Positions 32,701-41,521 of a stretch of 50,857 bases of DNA are shown here, one piece after another (position 1 is the first letter of the stretch; each line of letters begins with the position of its first letter). Where the stretch lies: positions 426,341-477,197 of the forward strand of contig BJOX01000152.1 in NCBI GenBank assembly GCA_009731375.1. Reading direction: 5' to 3'. Made by a program: the position numbers and the translations under genes. The stretch comes from Paulinella micropora (Eukaryota; Cercozoa; Imbricatea; Euglyphida). Below the pieces are notes generated by a model. It ran no database searches. It worked only from the letters and a program-made list of their open reading frames with translations, and was not told where the DNA came from.

Positions 32701-35169
32701 GCACGTCGTGTAGTCGAAGCCAAAGTGGTTGATCGCACAGAAGCTAGAAGCACCTGCGCCCATGATAGAAGCAACAACTATGGCCACGTAGCGGGCAGCC
32801 CTTGCGTTGTCGGTCGGAGTGAAAGTGACTGAAGTATCAATTATAAAGGGGAACGATGCATATTGCCACAGCGTCCAGGTAGTGCCGTCCAACGACGTGC
32901 CCACCCACCATTGTTTCATTGCTTTACTCAGGCCGCCGGTCTGGCCCTGCAGACAGTACTTCTCCAGTACGACTCCAGTGCCAAAATCTAGCTGGAGCCA
33001 CTCTCCTGAGCACACTACACCCGAAAACGTTTTGCTTGCATTGGAGGTGTAGGCGCCGCTAGTGGCATCGTAGGTACCAGTGTTGCTCTGCCAGGAGGAG
33101 TTTGAGCCAGTATTGAAGCCGTCGTACGCGTTGCCGTTCCCTGAAGTGGACGCGCTCGCGACCAGGCCGTTCCAGCTGTTGCTCGTCATGCTGTCGGGCT
33201 TCTTCACGTACGAAGTGGCTACAAGGCTCAGACCATGAGAGATGGCCTGGTCCCCGTGCAACAGCGTCCCGTCGGAGCCCAGCGACACCAAGCTGGTGCT
33301 GGCGGGCAGCGAGCTCGGCAGCGAGAAATTGCTTTGAGACATTTCGTACGTGCTCGGGTTGTACTGCAGCACCATCTTGCCTGAACCGCTCGCTTGGCCC
33401 GACCTCACCGGCCTGATGGTGGTCGAACCAGCCGTGCTAACAGTCATGTCCGCACCGCTCGCGTTCAGCACGATCGCGTTTGTTGCAGGTACCGATAGGC
33501 CGCTATCGCACCCACCAATCGCAATGCTGTCCGCCCCCAACACGATGCCAGCCTGTGACCCGATAGCTACGGACCGCGCTCCTTGGTTTGTAGTGCCCGC
33601 AAAATATCCTACCGCTACGGACCGCGCCCCTTGGTTGGCATTGCCCGCCATCTCGCCTATCGCCACGGCATTGCCGCTTTGGCTCTCGCTTCCAGCATTA
33701 TCTCCTACTGCGATAGCGCCCGAGCCTTGCGTAATCATCCCAGTATAATCGCCTATCGCTATGCTGGCTGCCCCTTGCTTCATGTCCCCGCCGGCCAGGT
33801 AGCCTACAGCGAGCGCGCCGCTAGCCTGTCGGAAGAGATCCTCGATCGTCTTGGTGTTGATCACGCCCGTTTCCTTCACCAGTATGCCGCTAGTGACGGG
33901 CATGGGCAAGAAGTCGCCCTCCGCGTAGCTCATGGCACCGTCCGCTCCGGCCGCCAACAGCTTCGTACTTGCAGGAAGGGAGGCCGGCAGCTTGAGTGCA
34001 CAAGACCCACTGGAAGGAGCCGATAGAGTGCTGTTGCAGCCAGCCCCTGTCAGCGTGAGCGTCGATGAGCTTAATTGGCTGCTCAGGCCTAGCACGCCGT
34101 CCGGATCGACCGTCACCAGCTGTGCTGTCGAGGCGGGCAGAGGGTTAGGGAGCCTCGCGAGAGTGTCCGGGATCGTCGTAACCGTGTAGTCGGTGTCCAT
34201 GAGCACGATCGCGCCATTGGCATTTGGAGCCAGGGACGGCTGCTTGAGCGTCCTGTCCTTGACCGCAAAGATCGAGCCGTCTGGATCCATGGTCACGACA
34301 CAGTCGTTTTGGGTAGGCATGATCGACGGGAACTTCACTGCTCCTGCCACCTGGTGGTCGACGTACGCCTTGGGCGCTAGCTGCGAGGCCTTGGTAGGGT
34401 AGCTGGTGTTCTCGAGGCAGCCGGCATTGTATAGCTGGTAGTCGAAAGCCAGGCTCCGCATGTACCAAACTCCCGCCCCGTTGTTTTTAGTGCAGATTAC
34501 GCGCAGGTACCTGGCGTAGTCGGCCGAGGTTGCCGGCGTGAACGTGCGCAGGCTGTCGCCGACAAAGGTCTGGGCCGTCTGGCTGTCCCAAGTGAACCAC
34601 CGGCTGCCGTCCGCGCTGTAAGCAACTACCCAGTCCCTGGGCGCGGTAATAGCACCCGCAGACGTGAAGTGGTAAGCAGTGACCTTGGCGTGCATTGGTA
34701 GATCGAGCTGGAGCCACGCGCCCGCTACAGGGAGATTATCGACCATCGTCTCGATCATGGCAGTGTAGTTGTTGCCGCTGTAGCTGTCGGGAGCAGTGGT
34801 GCCCCACAGCGTCGAGAAGTCGCTGTCAAAGGCCAGGTAGGCTTGGGTGGAATTGCTAGAGGCCGAGGCCACAAAGCCAGCGGAGCTGTTAGAAGTCATC
34901 CCGGCCGGCTGGTTTACTTTGGTTTCGGTGTCAAGCGTCAAGGTAATCAGATCGGCTAGATCGACCAAGTGCGGGTTCCCGGACGTAGTCAGCCTGTGAG
35001 CAGTATTAAGCGCTACCGCGTCGTTCGCGGCCACTCCGCCCGCTGCCCATCTCACGCCCCCGTCGCCGTCCGAAACTAGGACGTCGCCGCTCTGTCCGTC
35101 GACCGGTAGCACAAAGTCGTCGGTCGCACAGTCGAGGCGCCGCCGCTTGTACGACCTCGCAACTTCCAT
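29746..35169 (-). CDS. Giant modular fibre/adhesin with discoidin-like and YadA-like domains
   Basis: This is an 1807-residue surface protein. It has four discoidin (F5/8C)-like domains, about residues 86-230, 660-826, 1038-1210 and 1373-1563, each with a WLQLDLP- or WIQLDFG-like strand (EWIQ in the last) and a W-x-V/Y-x-DGSRW-like turn. Residues about 458-560 are YadA-head-like repeats (AIAVGDNAGS, AVAIGEMAGN, SVAVGYFAGT, SVAIGSQAG). Repeated phage-fibre-type 'AANKAYVD' junctions and near-identical LSLSGAGGTSTLSA segments separate modules. The C-terminal about 165 residues (from HWLCETVL) resemble a C1q-like trimerisation head. The architecture indicates a trimeric host-attachment fibre that binds glycans. 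Highly repetitive DNA within it could recombine or misassemble. Confidence 0.85.
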   Translation of the reverse strand: MEVARSYKRRRLDCATDDFVLPVDGQSGDVLVSDGDGGVRWAAGGVAANDAVALNTAHRLTTSGNPHLVDLADLITLTLDTETKVNQPAGMTSNSSAGFVASASSNSTQAYLAFDSDFSTLWGTTAPDSYSGNNYTAMIETMVDNLPVAGAWLQLDLPMHAKVTAYHFTSAGAITAPRDWVVAYSADGSRWFTWDSQTAQTFVGDSLRTFTPATSADYARYLRVICTKNNGAGVWYMRSLAFDYQLYNAGCLENTSYPTKASQLAPKAYVDHQVAGAVKFPSIMPTQNDCVVTMDPDGSIFAVKDRTLKQPSLAPNANGAIVLMDTDYTVTTIPDTLARLPNPLPASTAQLVTVDPDGVLGLSSQLSSSTLTLTGAGCNSTLSAPSSGSCALKLPASLPASTKLLAAGADGAMSYAEGDFLPMPVTSGILVKETGVINTKTIEDLFRQASGALAVGYLAGGDMKQGAASIAIGDYTGMITQGSGAIAVGDNAGSESQSGNAVAIGEMAGNANQGARSVAVGYFAGTTNQGARSVAIGSQAGIVLGADSIAIGGCDSGLSVPATNAIVLNASGADMTVSTAGSTTIRPVRSGQASGSGKMVLQYNPSTYEMSQSNFSLPSSLPASTSLVSLGSDGTLLHGDQAISHGLSLVATSYVKKPDSMTSNSWNGLVASASTSGNGNAYDGFNTGSNSSWQSNTGTYDATSGAYTSNASKTFSGVVCSGEWLQLDFGTGVVLEKYCLQGQTGGLSKAMKQWWVGTSLDGTTWTLWQYASFPFIIDTSVTFTPTDNARAARYVAIVVASIMGAGASSFCAINHFGFDYTTCPAIKITAAPLVSTDAANKAYVDGHAHASPLTIGTSTIASTGTVALSLPSALPASTSLTSLTSAGQLSASALKVPASLPGSTLLVTLDSSGQLATGAASSLSLSGAGGTSTLSAAASGSSALKLPTALPGSTSIVTLDSGGQLATGAASSLSLSGAGGTSTLSAPDTGSSAIKTFSGLPSVVSLVTVDGSGSLAHAQPVGHSLAFTDSPSGSRMPNGMTSASWTSGSQTFVVSASGSFSTSVPYKAFDSNGTGTFWCTPLSVYNTSTGAYTSNKFKTVGGSNVNGEWIQLDFGAEVRLTTYYITTSSNRSPRKWVMAVSDDGNTWTTWQAQTTNYNFADATETAFTPTAPVICRYAVLIVTENSGVDNYFQISALSFDYSGLALRVKNLALPANGTDGANKSYVDSHTHTSPLTIGTSTIASSGTVALSLPSALPASTSLTSLTSAGQLSASVLKVPASLPGSTLLVTLDSGGQLATGAASSLSLSGAGGTSTLSAPASGSSALLLPTALPAATSLVSVTSGGLLQHGNQTFSHGLTFAAGTAGAGQAVTLPAWTSNSAYTPSTDPNWSIAASSEAASPYVLYKCFDKTYATIESDCWSSAGGKYYTTAENAPLSGTVKAAWRTSNVDGGSYVDGEWIQIRHATARKRLLSFKLYTRYQYYTDGPRKYRVLASNDGISWTTIFTEPGPYTWTGNGFVSKTLSPVPSAYHYHRLVVTETGSIYGSAIVGYWDTSFEEDTTLYTITGVAAPAAATDAANKSYVDEKTSKTPLVVGNSSIASTGTVALKLPSALPSAGTDRVLQLNDLGEFELGTWDNGHWLCETVLTFANAAARIMTYDNTVRIAPSFGNITRLTSNSGNASTSYTTFQNTSGMTRKWLVAACVKFKNTATSSPMNAEAWVEKSASRPASNTTIASVRWLASSAFSNGTSFNGQYATVNLAGIVEVAANEYIWVEVYGGTATAVNYIANIGSAAYDRGFVSITEIPG
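31165..32660 (-). repeat. Near-identical internal repeats of the fibre gene
   Basis: A roughly 130-160-base unit encoding LPGSTLLVTLDSSGQLATGA followed by LSLSGAGG recurs at about 31,170-31,480, 32,200-32,340 and 32,345-32,650. Synonymous differences are few, which suggests recent duplication or gene conversion. Confidence 0.8.
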
Positions 35170-35218
35170 TTGTTGCTGATTAAATGATATAGCAGGAGGA
35201 AAAGTTTTTTTAATTAGT

Positions 35219-35437
35219 TTACAGCATCTTGTCTAGAAAATTGTCGACAAAGCGCATGCGTTCTTCCCAAGTGTCTCCGCCAGGGATATCGCGAGCGGGG
35301 TTGATGCAGGCGCCGTCGCCATAAGGGCGGCACACGAGCGAGGCCAAGTCCCGAGGGTCGCCTCTCTTGCCGGTGCCGGACCAGTAGAGCTGGCATTCAA
35401 AAAAGCAGGCGCCGCAAGTAGGACAGACGGCCAGCAT
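35219..35437 (-). CDS. Small zinc-binding-type protein
   Basis: The 72-residue product starts MLAVCPTCGACFFECQLYW. C5-x2-C8-x2-C11 and C15 look like a metal site, and two further cysteines follow (C36 and C44). The middle is GTGKRGDP. No family is recognised. Its upstream minus-strand sequence has TTTTTTTAATTCTCTG, similar to the late promoter motif. It lies between the fibre and the paralogue gene. Confidence 0.55.
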   Translation of the reverse strand: MLAVCPTCGACFFECQLYWSGTGKRGDPRDLASLVCRPYGDGACINPARDIPGGDTWEERMRFVDNFLDKML

Positions 35438-35501
35438 ACCGGAACACTGTTATAGTATTAAAACAGAGAATTAAAAAAAGTATTTTTAATTAGTCAAAAC
35501 G

Positions 35502-36200
35502 CTACGTCTCTTTTCGTCCACTAGCAGGAAAAAACGGGCAAGACACCGGTTGAGCTTTTGCTCCGCGTTGTCCCAGAGTGTCCCTGACTCTTTTGGCACG
35601 CCTCAATAACTGATTGTGTGAAATCCCGTAATTCTCCTCAGTGTGCACTGCAAGCTCCCATAGCCTGAGCCACGGTTCGCACCGACCAACAGTGGGCATG
35701 TACAAGCTAGCCAAGCGCGTTTTGTTGTAAAACGACCGGAGCATATCCTTGTTGCTGGAATTCTTCCACGCGCCAGCCTCCAGTGGTTCGTAATACGATG
35801 GATTGACGTATCCCGCGACCAAGCTCGCAACAACAGCCTGAATACCGTACTCCTCCTCCAGTAAATACAGACCCGCGTGCTCCGCGGCGACCAGACCAGC
35901 AGCCTCCTTTACCACGGGGTCGTCGATACGCTTGGCAAACAGCATAGAGTCCAGCGCAGAGTAGGTTTCTTCCCCTCCCGACTTCCAACACGTAGGCGGA
36001 AGCCCTAGATAATATAGAGGCTCGCGGTGCAGAGCAAGGGTTCTATCCGATATAGACAGCAATGCGGTGGCGAACGGCTCGCCCGGCAGAGCTTCGCGCG
36101 GGACGGTACGAGTAAGCAGGGGCAGCTCCAGGCGGCGCCGCTTGAGGGGCCGGGCGTCCGTACCAGCGGTCGTTCGTTTGTTCCGTAGAGCTAGCATCAT
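35502..36200 (-). CDS. Unassigned protein, paralogue of the 21899-22537 gene
   Basis: The 232-residue protein has a basic N-terminus (NKRTTAG, KRRRLELP) and shares AAEH...YLLEEEYG, then VASLVAGYVNPSYYEPLEAGAW with the paralogue at 21,899. The paralogy is visible only in that central block, so the two copies are old. It is the last recognisable viral gene before the repeat array. No function is suggested by sequence. Confidence 0.65.
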   Translation of the reverse strand: MMLALRNKRTTAGTDARPLKRRRLELPLLTRTVPREALPGEPFATALLSISDRTLALHREPLYYLGLPPTCWKSGGEETYSALDSMLFAKRIDDPVVKEAAGLVAAEHAGLYLLEEEYGIQAVVASLVAGYVNPSYYEPLEAGAWKNSSNKDMLRSFYNKTRLASLYMPTVGRCEPWLRLWELAVHTEENYGISHNQLLRRAKRVRDTLGQRGAKAQPVSCPFFPASGRKET

Positions 36201-36700
36201 TTTTGCACGGTGGCACCTAAAGCAAAAAAACAGAGTGAGTAAAAGGGCCAGGAAATTTCTCCGTATTTTCCGCCGCTGTAAATTTCCGCAAAAAAGTCCA
36301 CATCAAAAACTGGAGCAAAAATGGCAAAGGGGTTCGTTCCGGCTACTATCCACTTCTAGACTTCGGCCGAGCTCGGGTTGTGAGAATGCAAGGCAGTCCG
36401 TTACGTTTCCTGGTAGAAGTAACGGTTTTCTAGAAGCTTCTGCACCACAAGTAGTCCGGCTTGACATATGTAGTATATCACTGCCATTTTGTCTCATCTC
36501 ACTGCCTTTTTGTACCATATCACCACCTACTTTGACCATATCACAATATTTCGGCCATATCACAGCGTTCTTCTAGAACATTCAGTGCATACTCACCTGA
36601 CGGGCCCAAAACTTCGACAAGAAAGCTGGCTGCTGATGCCTTTTTGTCCTCTACTACTGCCTTTTTGTCATATCGTAGATCTTTTCCCCTTTTACGCCCT
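36201..36700. other. Gene-free region with CATATCAC direct repeats
   Basis: No supported gene. Short direct repeats of the type 'accatatcac' recur about every 20-30 bases between 36,470 and 36,560 (TATCACTGCC, CATATCACCAC, CATATCACAAT, CATATCACAGC). Two TTCTAGAA-like palindromes occur near 36,427 and 36,570. This marks the start of the terminal repeat zone. Confidence 0.5.
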
Positions 36701-37885
36701 TGTCAGAACCGCCACCTCGCGCCAGGTTTGCCAAACCCCGCCACACCCCCCAAAATCCACGGTTCTGGCAGGTGCCATCGGCGGCGTCTTTGTCGGTACC
36801 CTGGCAGCGGGGGCCCCCTCCCCCTCCCTCTGATCAGGCCACCTGAAAAATCCGGTGGCAGGTGCCGCTGTCAGAACCCACACCTGAGCAGTTTTTATTT
36901 ACTATATAAATAAAACTATCTGGCAGAGGTTCTGACAGCCACCTGAAATTTCCGGTGGCCGGTGCCGCTGTCAGAACCCACACCTGAGCCACTTTTATTT
37001 ACCATATAAATAAACCTAGCTAGCCGAGGTTCTGACAACGCCACCACAGGCCTCTTTGTCAGAACCCACACCTTGGCCGTTACGCTCCACTATACTCATA
37101 CCTCCCATGGTTCTGACTGGTGCCACCACTCCCTCTCTGTCAGAACCCCACACCTGAGCCGTTACGCTCCGCTATAACAATAACTGGCAGGGTTCTGGTG
37201 TGGTGCCACCTGATGCCAAGGCACAGGGGGCCCCCTTCCTCCCCCCTATTTTTTTTCCGTGGTGGGGCCACCGTGTCAGAACCCACACCTTGTCCGTTAC
37301 GCTCCGCTATAATCATACTTGGCAGGGTTCTGGCAGGTGGCACCGGAGCCACTGTGTCAGAACCCACACCTGGGCCGTTACGCTGCGCTATAACAATACG
37401 TGTCGGGGTTCTGACAGTCACCACCACCGCGGGGGAAAAAGAGGGGAGGGGTGGGGGGGGGTCCCCCGGGGCCGTGGCATCAGGGGCGGGTGCCACCGTG
37501 TCAGAACCCACACATTGTCCGTTACTCTCCGCTATACTCTTACGTGGCGGGGTTCTGGCGTGGTGCCCCCTGATGCCACGGCCCGGGGGGCCACCTCCCC
37601 TCCCCTCCCCTTCCTCTTTTTTCCCGCCGGTGGCGAGCCTTGTCAGAACCCAGACCTTGTCCGTTACGCTCCGCTATACCCTTACCTGGCAGGGTTCTGG
37701 CAGGTGGCACCGGAGCACACTTTGTCAGAACCCACACCTTGTCCGTTACGCTCCGCTATACTCTTATGTGGCAGGGTTCTGGCAGGTGGCACCGGAGCCA
37801 CTTTGTCAGAACCCACTCCTGGGCCGTTACGCTCCGCTATACTCTTATGTGGCAGGGTTCTGGCAGGTGGCACCAGCCGGATAAT
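36700..37885. repeat. Array of about eleven imperfect repeats of roughly 80 bases or more
   Basis: Each unit carries GTCAGAACCCACACC, then CCGTTACGCTCCGCTATA, then a GGCAGGGTTCTGGCAGGTGG arm. The last three units start at about 37,642, 37,724 and 37,805 and are 81-82 bases apart; earlier units are longer and interrupted by G/C-rich inserts. The GTTCTGGCAGGTGGC and GCCACTTTGTCAGAAC arms of adjacent units are imperfect inverted repeats, so the array can form hairpins. Unlike CRISPR, units are degenerate and contiguous. Open frames across it are artefacts of repetition. Confidence 0.8.
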
Positions 37886-37919
37886 ACCAGGTGATATGAC
37901 CGAAATAGGCAATGTTGCG

Positions 37920-38095
37920 CCAAATGCAGAAATTCCCCGAGGGAATGCCACTTTTCCCCTTTCGGGCCGGCCGTGCCACAAATGCCACTTTGTGGTTGTG
38001 GGAAAAGTTGTGGTTGTGGATAAAGTTGTGCTTGTGGATAGCAGATGCCACTTTTCCTGCATCGGGCCGGCCGTGCAATAAATGCTGATTTTGCG
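37920..38095. repeat. Short GGGCCGGCCGTGC and TTGTGG repeats
   Basis: The string CGGGCCGGCCGTGC occurs three times (37,966, 38,064 and 38,101), separated by TTGTGGTTGTGG-type direct repeats (37,992-38,036) and by degenerate 'aatgc(ca)cttttc' segments. The third copy starts the palindrome below. Confidence 0.65.
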
Positions 38096-38100
38096 TAGTC

Positions 38101-38166
38101 CGGGCCGGCCGTGCAACCATTGCCATTTTGCAGGTACAAAATGGCAATGGTTATCCGGCCGGTCCG
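38101..38166. repeat. 66-base imperfect palindrome at the virus-host boundary
   Basis: Perfect 16-base arms, AACCATTGCCATTTTG (38,115-38,130) and CAAAATGGCAATGGTT (38,137-38,152), flank a 6-base centre CAGGTA. Outside them three unpaired positions are followed by seven paired bases (38,105-38,111 with 38,156-38,162), one mismatch and three more pairs. Total arms are 30 bases with four mismatches. It could be a telomere-resolution or hairpin terminus site for the protelomerase-like enzyme. Confidence 0.7.
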
Positions 38167-38259
38167 CAGGGTACAAAACGGCAATTCTTACCTGGTCGGG
38201 CCGCCAGGGACAAAAAGGCAATGGGCCGTTCAGGCCTATCGTAGATTTTTGACATTAAT

Positions 38260-38615
38260 ATCAATATGTCTATTAATATATATATACATATATATATATA
38301 TTTGTTAATTCCATATATATTTATTATTATTGTTATTACTATTTTATTATTATTATATTATTATTATTATTATTATTTTATTTTATTTTAATATTTTTAA
38401 TCTAAGTCATTTTATTTTAATACTTTAATATTTTGATAATTTCTCATTACCTTTAATAACTTGAGACGTAGGTCACCATCTAGTTAAATCAATAGCTCTT
38501 GAGCTAACGATTTGTATGGATAGACCAGAGGTTAAATTGTTAACTTCATTAAACCGAAGGCCTAGGCCTAGTTGAGCTAACGATTTGTATGGATAGACCA
38601 GAGGTTAAATTGTTA
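38260..38615 (+). repeat. Interspersed host repeat, 5'-truncated copy plus partial duplicate
   Basis: An AT-rich leader (TTGTTAATTCCATATATA) is followed by a body ending GGCCTAGGCCTAGT. The body includes CTTGAGACGTAGGTCACCATC and CTAACGATTTGTATGGAT. The same sequence recurs at 48,800-49,310 and, inverted, at 50,670-50,857. A partial second copy of the 3' part follows at 38,573-38,615, then a gap. Confidence 0.8.
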
Positions 38616-38625
38616 NNNNNNNNNN
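38616..38625. other. Assembly gap of 10 N
   Basis: An unknown-size gap between the repeat copy and a (TAG)n tract. Confidence 0.95.
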
Positions 38626-38930
<305 letters not shown>

Positions 38931-38931
38931 G

Positions 38932-41447
38932 TTAAATATCAGTCGCAGGTAATCGTTCGCCCATGTTCATTGCTAGCGACCCCGGATGACACTGCGCCTT
39001 GGCAACATCTCCGACGCCGCCAGTGCCAGGCTGCTCCATGTCTCCTTCACGCGCTTCTAAACTGTCGTCGACACCAGGTACCTCGGAAACGTTCTCACAC
39101 CTAACTTCCAGTTTTCTTTCGCTGATTGGCATACTCCGGCTTGATGAATTTGCAGTATTCGTATCGCCTCCAAGGCTGGGAGAGGCCATATCCCGCTCCT
39201 GAGTATTTTCCTCCGCTTGTGGTACGTTATCACTGATAGCATCAACACATAGTAATACATGATCATTTGACAAAAACACATCGAAATCGCGTTTGCAGTA
39301 TACATGTTGATAGGTATGGTCGATGCATCCTGAGATCTTATCAGATCTAAATGTAAATCTTAGCATAACTTAGTATACATTATAGAATTATTTGGTAACA
39401 ATGCTGTACAGTTCCGATCAGATCTATTTGAAAAGAAGATTTCTTACTGACAAGAAATTAATTGATCACAGAGTAAAAGCTTCCTACCTGGCGCTGCGAT
39501 GCTCAACATGACGATACATAGCAAGCAATGCGCCCAAGGAGACATGGGACACGTCGTCCGGCAGCGGCATAGCGTATGCCTGAACGACATCTGCAAGTTT
39601 CAAACTGAACCACGGCTGGAGATCCTCATATTGCTGCAGATGATCAAGACTGTCAGTGAGATCATCAGTCTCCAGACTAGGCGGAATTTTACTAGTAGGA
39701 GTTGTGCCCAAGACTGATGCCCTATTACCAGGATTAGTGGTACCCGCAACTGGTGTGGATTTGGCAGCCAGACTATCCAAAATGGTGCTTAATAAGTAGC
39801 TACAAAAAGAGAGAAAATCATCAATATTGTGGGATGCAATACAAACATAATTACCTTACAAACCGATTCATGAGCCCATAGATGAGAGCTAGTACAGAGA
39901 AAGCAAGCGAGATGAGCGCCATAGAGCGTGCATTGGAGCCTCCAGTGCTATATGATACCGCCACACCCTAAAACAGAAACAGGGGCATACCATGGTGATT
40001 AAGCAAGTTAGCCAATTCACAATTTGCACAGTGTCCGGTTACTTGGATGCAGATCTGGGGAAGGTCTTCCAGCAAATTGGTCACAAGGCCCAGCGACTTG
40101 GCCCAGAGCACATCCTTCTCCCGGAGGGGTGCAGAGAAGATTTTTAGGTGAAACAACCGGGATTGCAAAGTCGTTAGTAGTTCCGAGTTGAGTGCGCTGA
40201 GGGCCAAGGCCAGCGTCGTGACTGCCTGGTTTTCCTTAGTCCAGGCAAGGAATTCCTCATTAGCAATGCGCTGGCTCCGCATGAACGCCAACGTCACCAC
40301 CACATTCACTAGCAGAGGCAAGACAATAAAAACCAGGGTTGGCACTAGCAACCTGTGCAGGGCCGGATCTTCAGCAGCAGTCAGAGAGTTAGCAAAGAAT
40401 GCATCGCTGAGGAAATCTAGAAAAGTGACGGGGAATAAAAAAAGGATGTCGGCGTTTGCCTGCGGAAAACAAGCACGGTTAACAAAGTATCCCAGCAAAG
40501 CTAGCGCGGCCATACTCCCAGCTGTGATAAGCAAGTAAGTATCAACGGGAGAATCTTCGGCCGCGAGCTCCAACGCTGACCCACATGTCTGTGTGTCCTC
40601 AACCGTTGTCCCACTACAAACCCGACCACTTTGGAACTCGTTGATATCAGGGTTGCACGAATAGTTATTTCCTCCATTACCGCATTCAATGCACAACTGC
40701 GTGTCTATGAATTCCAGACCTGAGCAGACAGAACCACTCAGACGCCAGCCTCGTGAACACTCATACAGAGAATCCACTCCACGATTAGCACACTTGGAGC
40801 AGACATGTGTATCTGCGACACCGCTCCCATTACACAGCATATCGCTGTTGTATTCTCCGGCGGCACAGGACGCGCAGTCGGAGCAAGATTGAGTATCGCT
40901 GACTGACGTGCCTGTGCATGCCTGGCCTGACTTATATCGTCCTTGCGCACAGATGTATTGGAAGTTGACGTCGCGGTTGCTGCATAAGGTGCATGTCTGC
41001 GAATCTACGGTGCCGGTACCAGGGCAGGCAGTTCCAGCCTTATAATACCCAGCGCCGCACGTATAACTGGCACCGCCATTGCTGCAGTCGCTACAGGTAT
41101 GTGTGTCTGTAGTACCGCTCCCATTGCAGCGCATGCCGCTGTTGTATTGTCCGATGGCACAGGACGCGCAGTCGGAGCAAGATTGAGTATCGCTGACCGA
41201 CGTGCCTGTGCATGCCTGGCCAGACTTATATCGTCCTTGTGTGCAGATGTAAGTCTTGCCACCGTTGCCACACTCTCCGCATGCTTGAGTGTCTTGAATG
41301 CCCTGTCCCGAGCAAGGTGTCCCGGTCCGTATATACCCTTGAGGGCAGGTATAGTCCACCCCTCCAAATGCACACGGCTGCAAACAAGGCACAGAGAAAA
41401 TACCATACACATAAAGAGTCCCTCCTTCTGCGGTCGCTTGGGATCTC

Positions 41448-41521
<74 letters not shown>

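Noticed and set aside
1-36200. Bacterial prophage or plasmid
   Set aside because: Fibre and reductase genes could look phage-like. However, the A32-type ATPase, VLTF2/VLTF3, double jelly-roll capsid, F-box, AATAAA signals and eukaryotic flank exclude it.
36700-37885. Repeat array as CRISPR
   Set aside because: Units are degenerate, contiguous and longer than CRISPR repeats, have no unique spacers of constant length, and the DNA is eukaryotic/viral without cas genes.
37120-38081. Open frames of 250-290 residues in the array
   Set aside because: They are repeats of the same translated unit in several frames, with no promoter, domain or start context.
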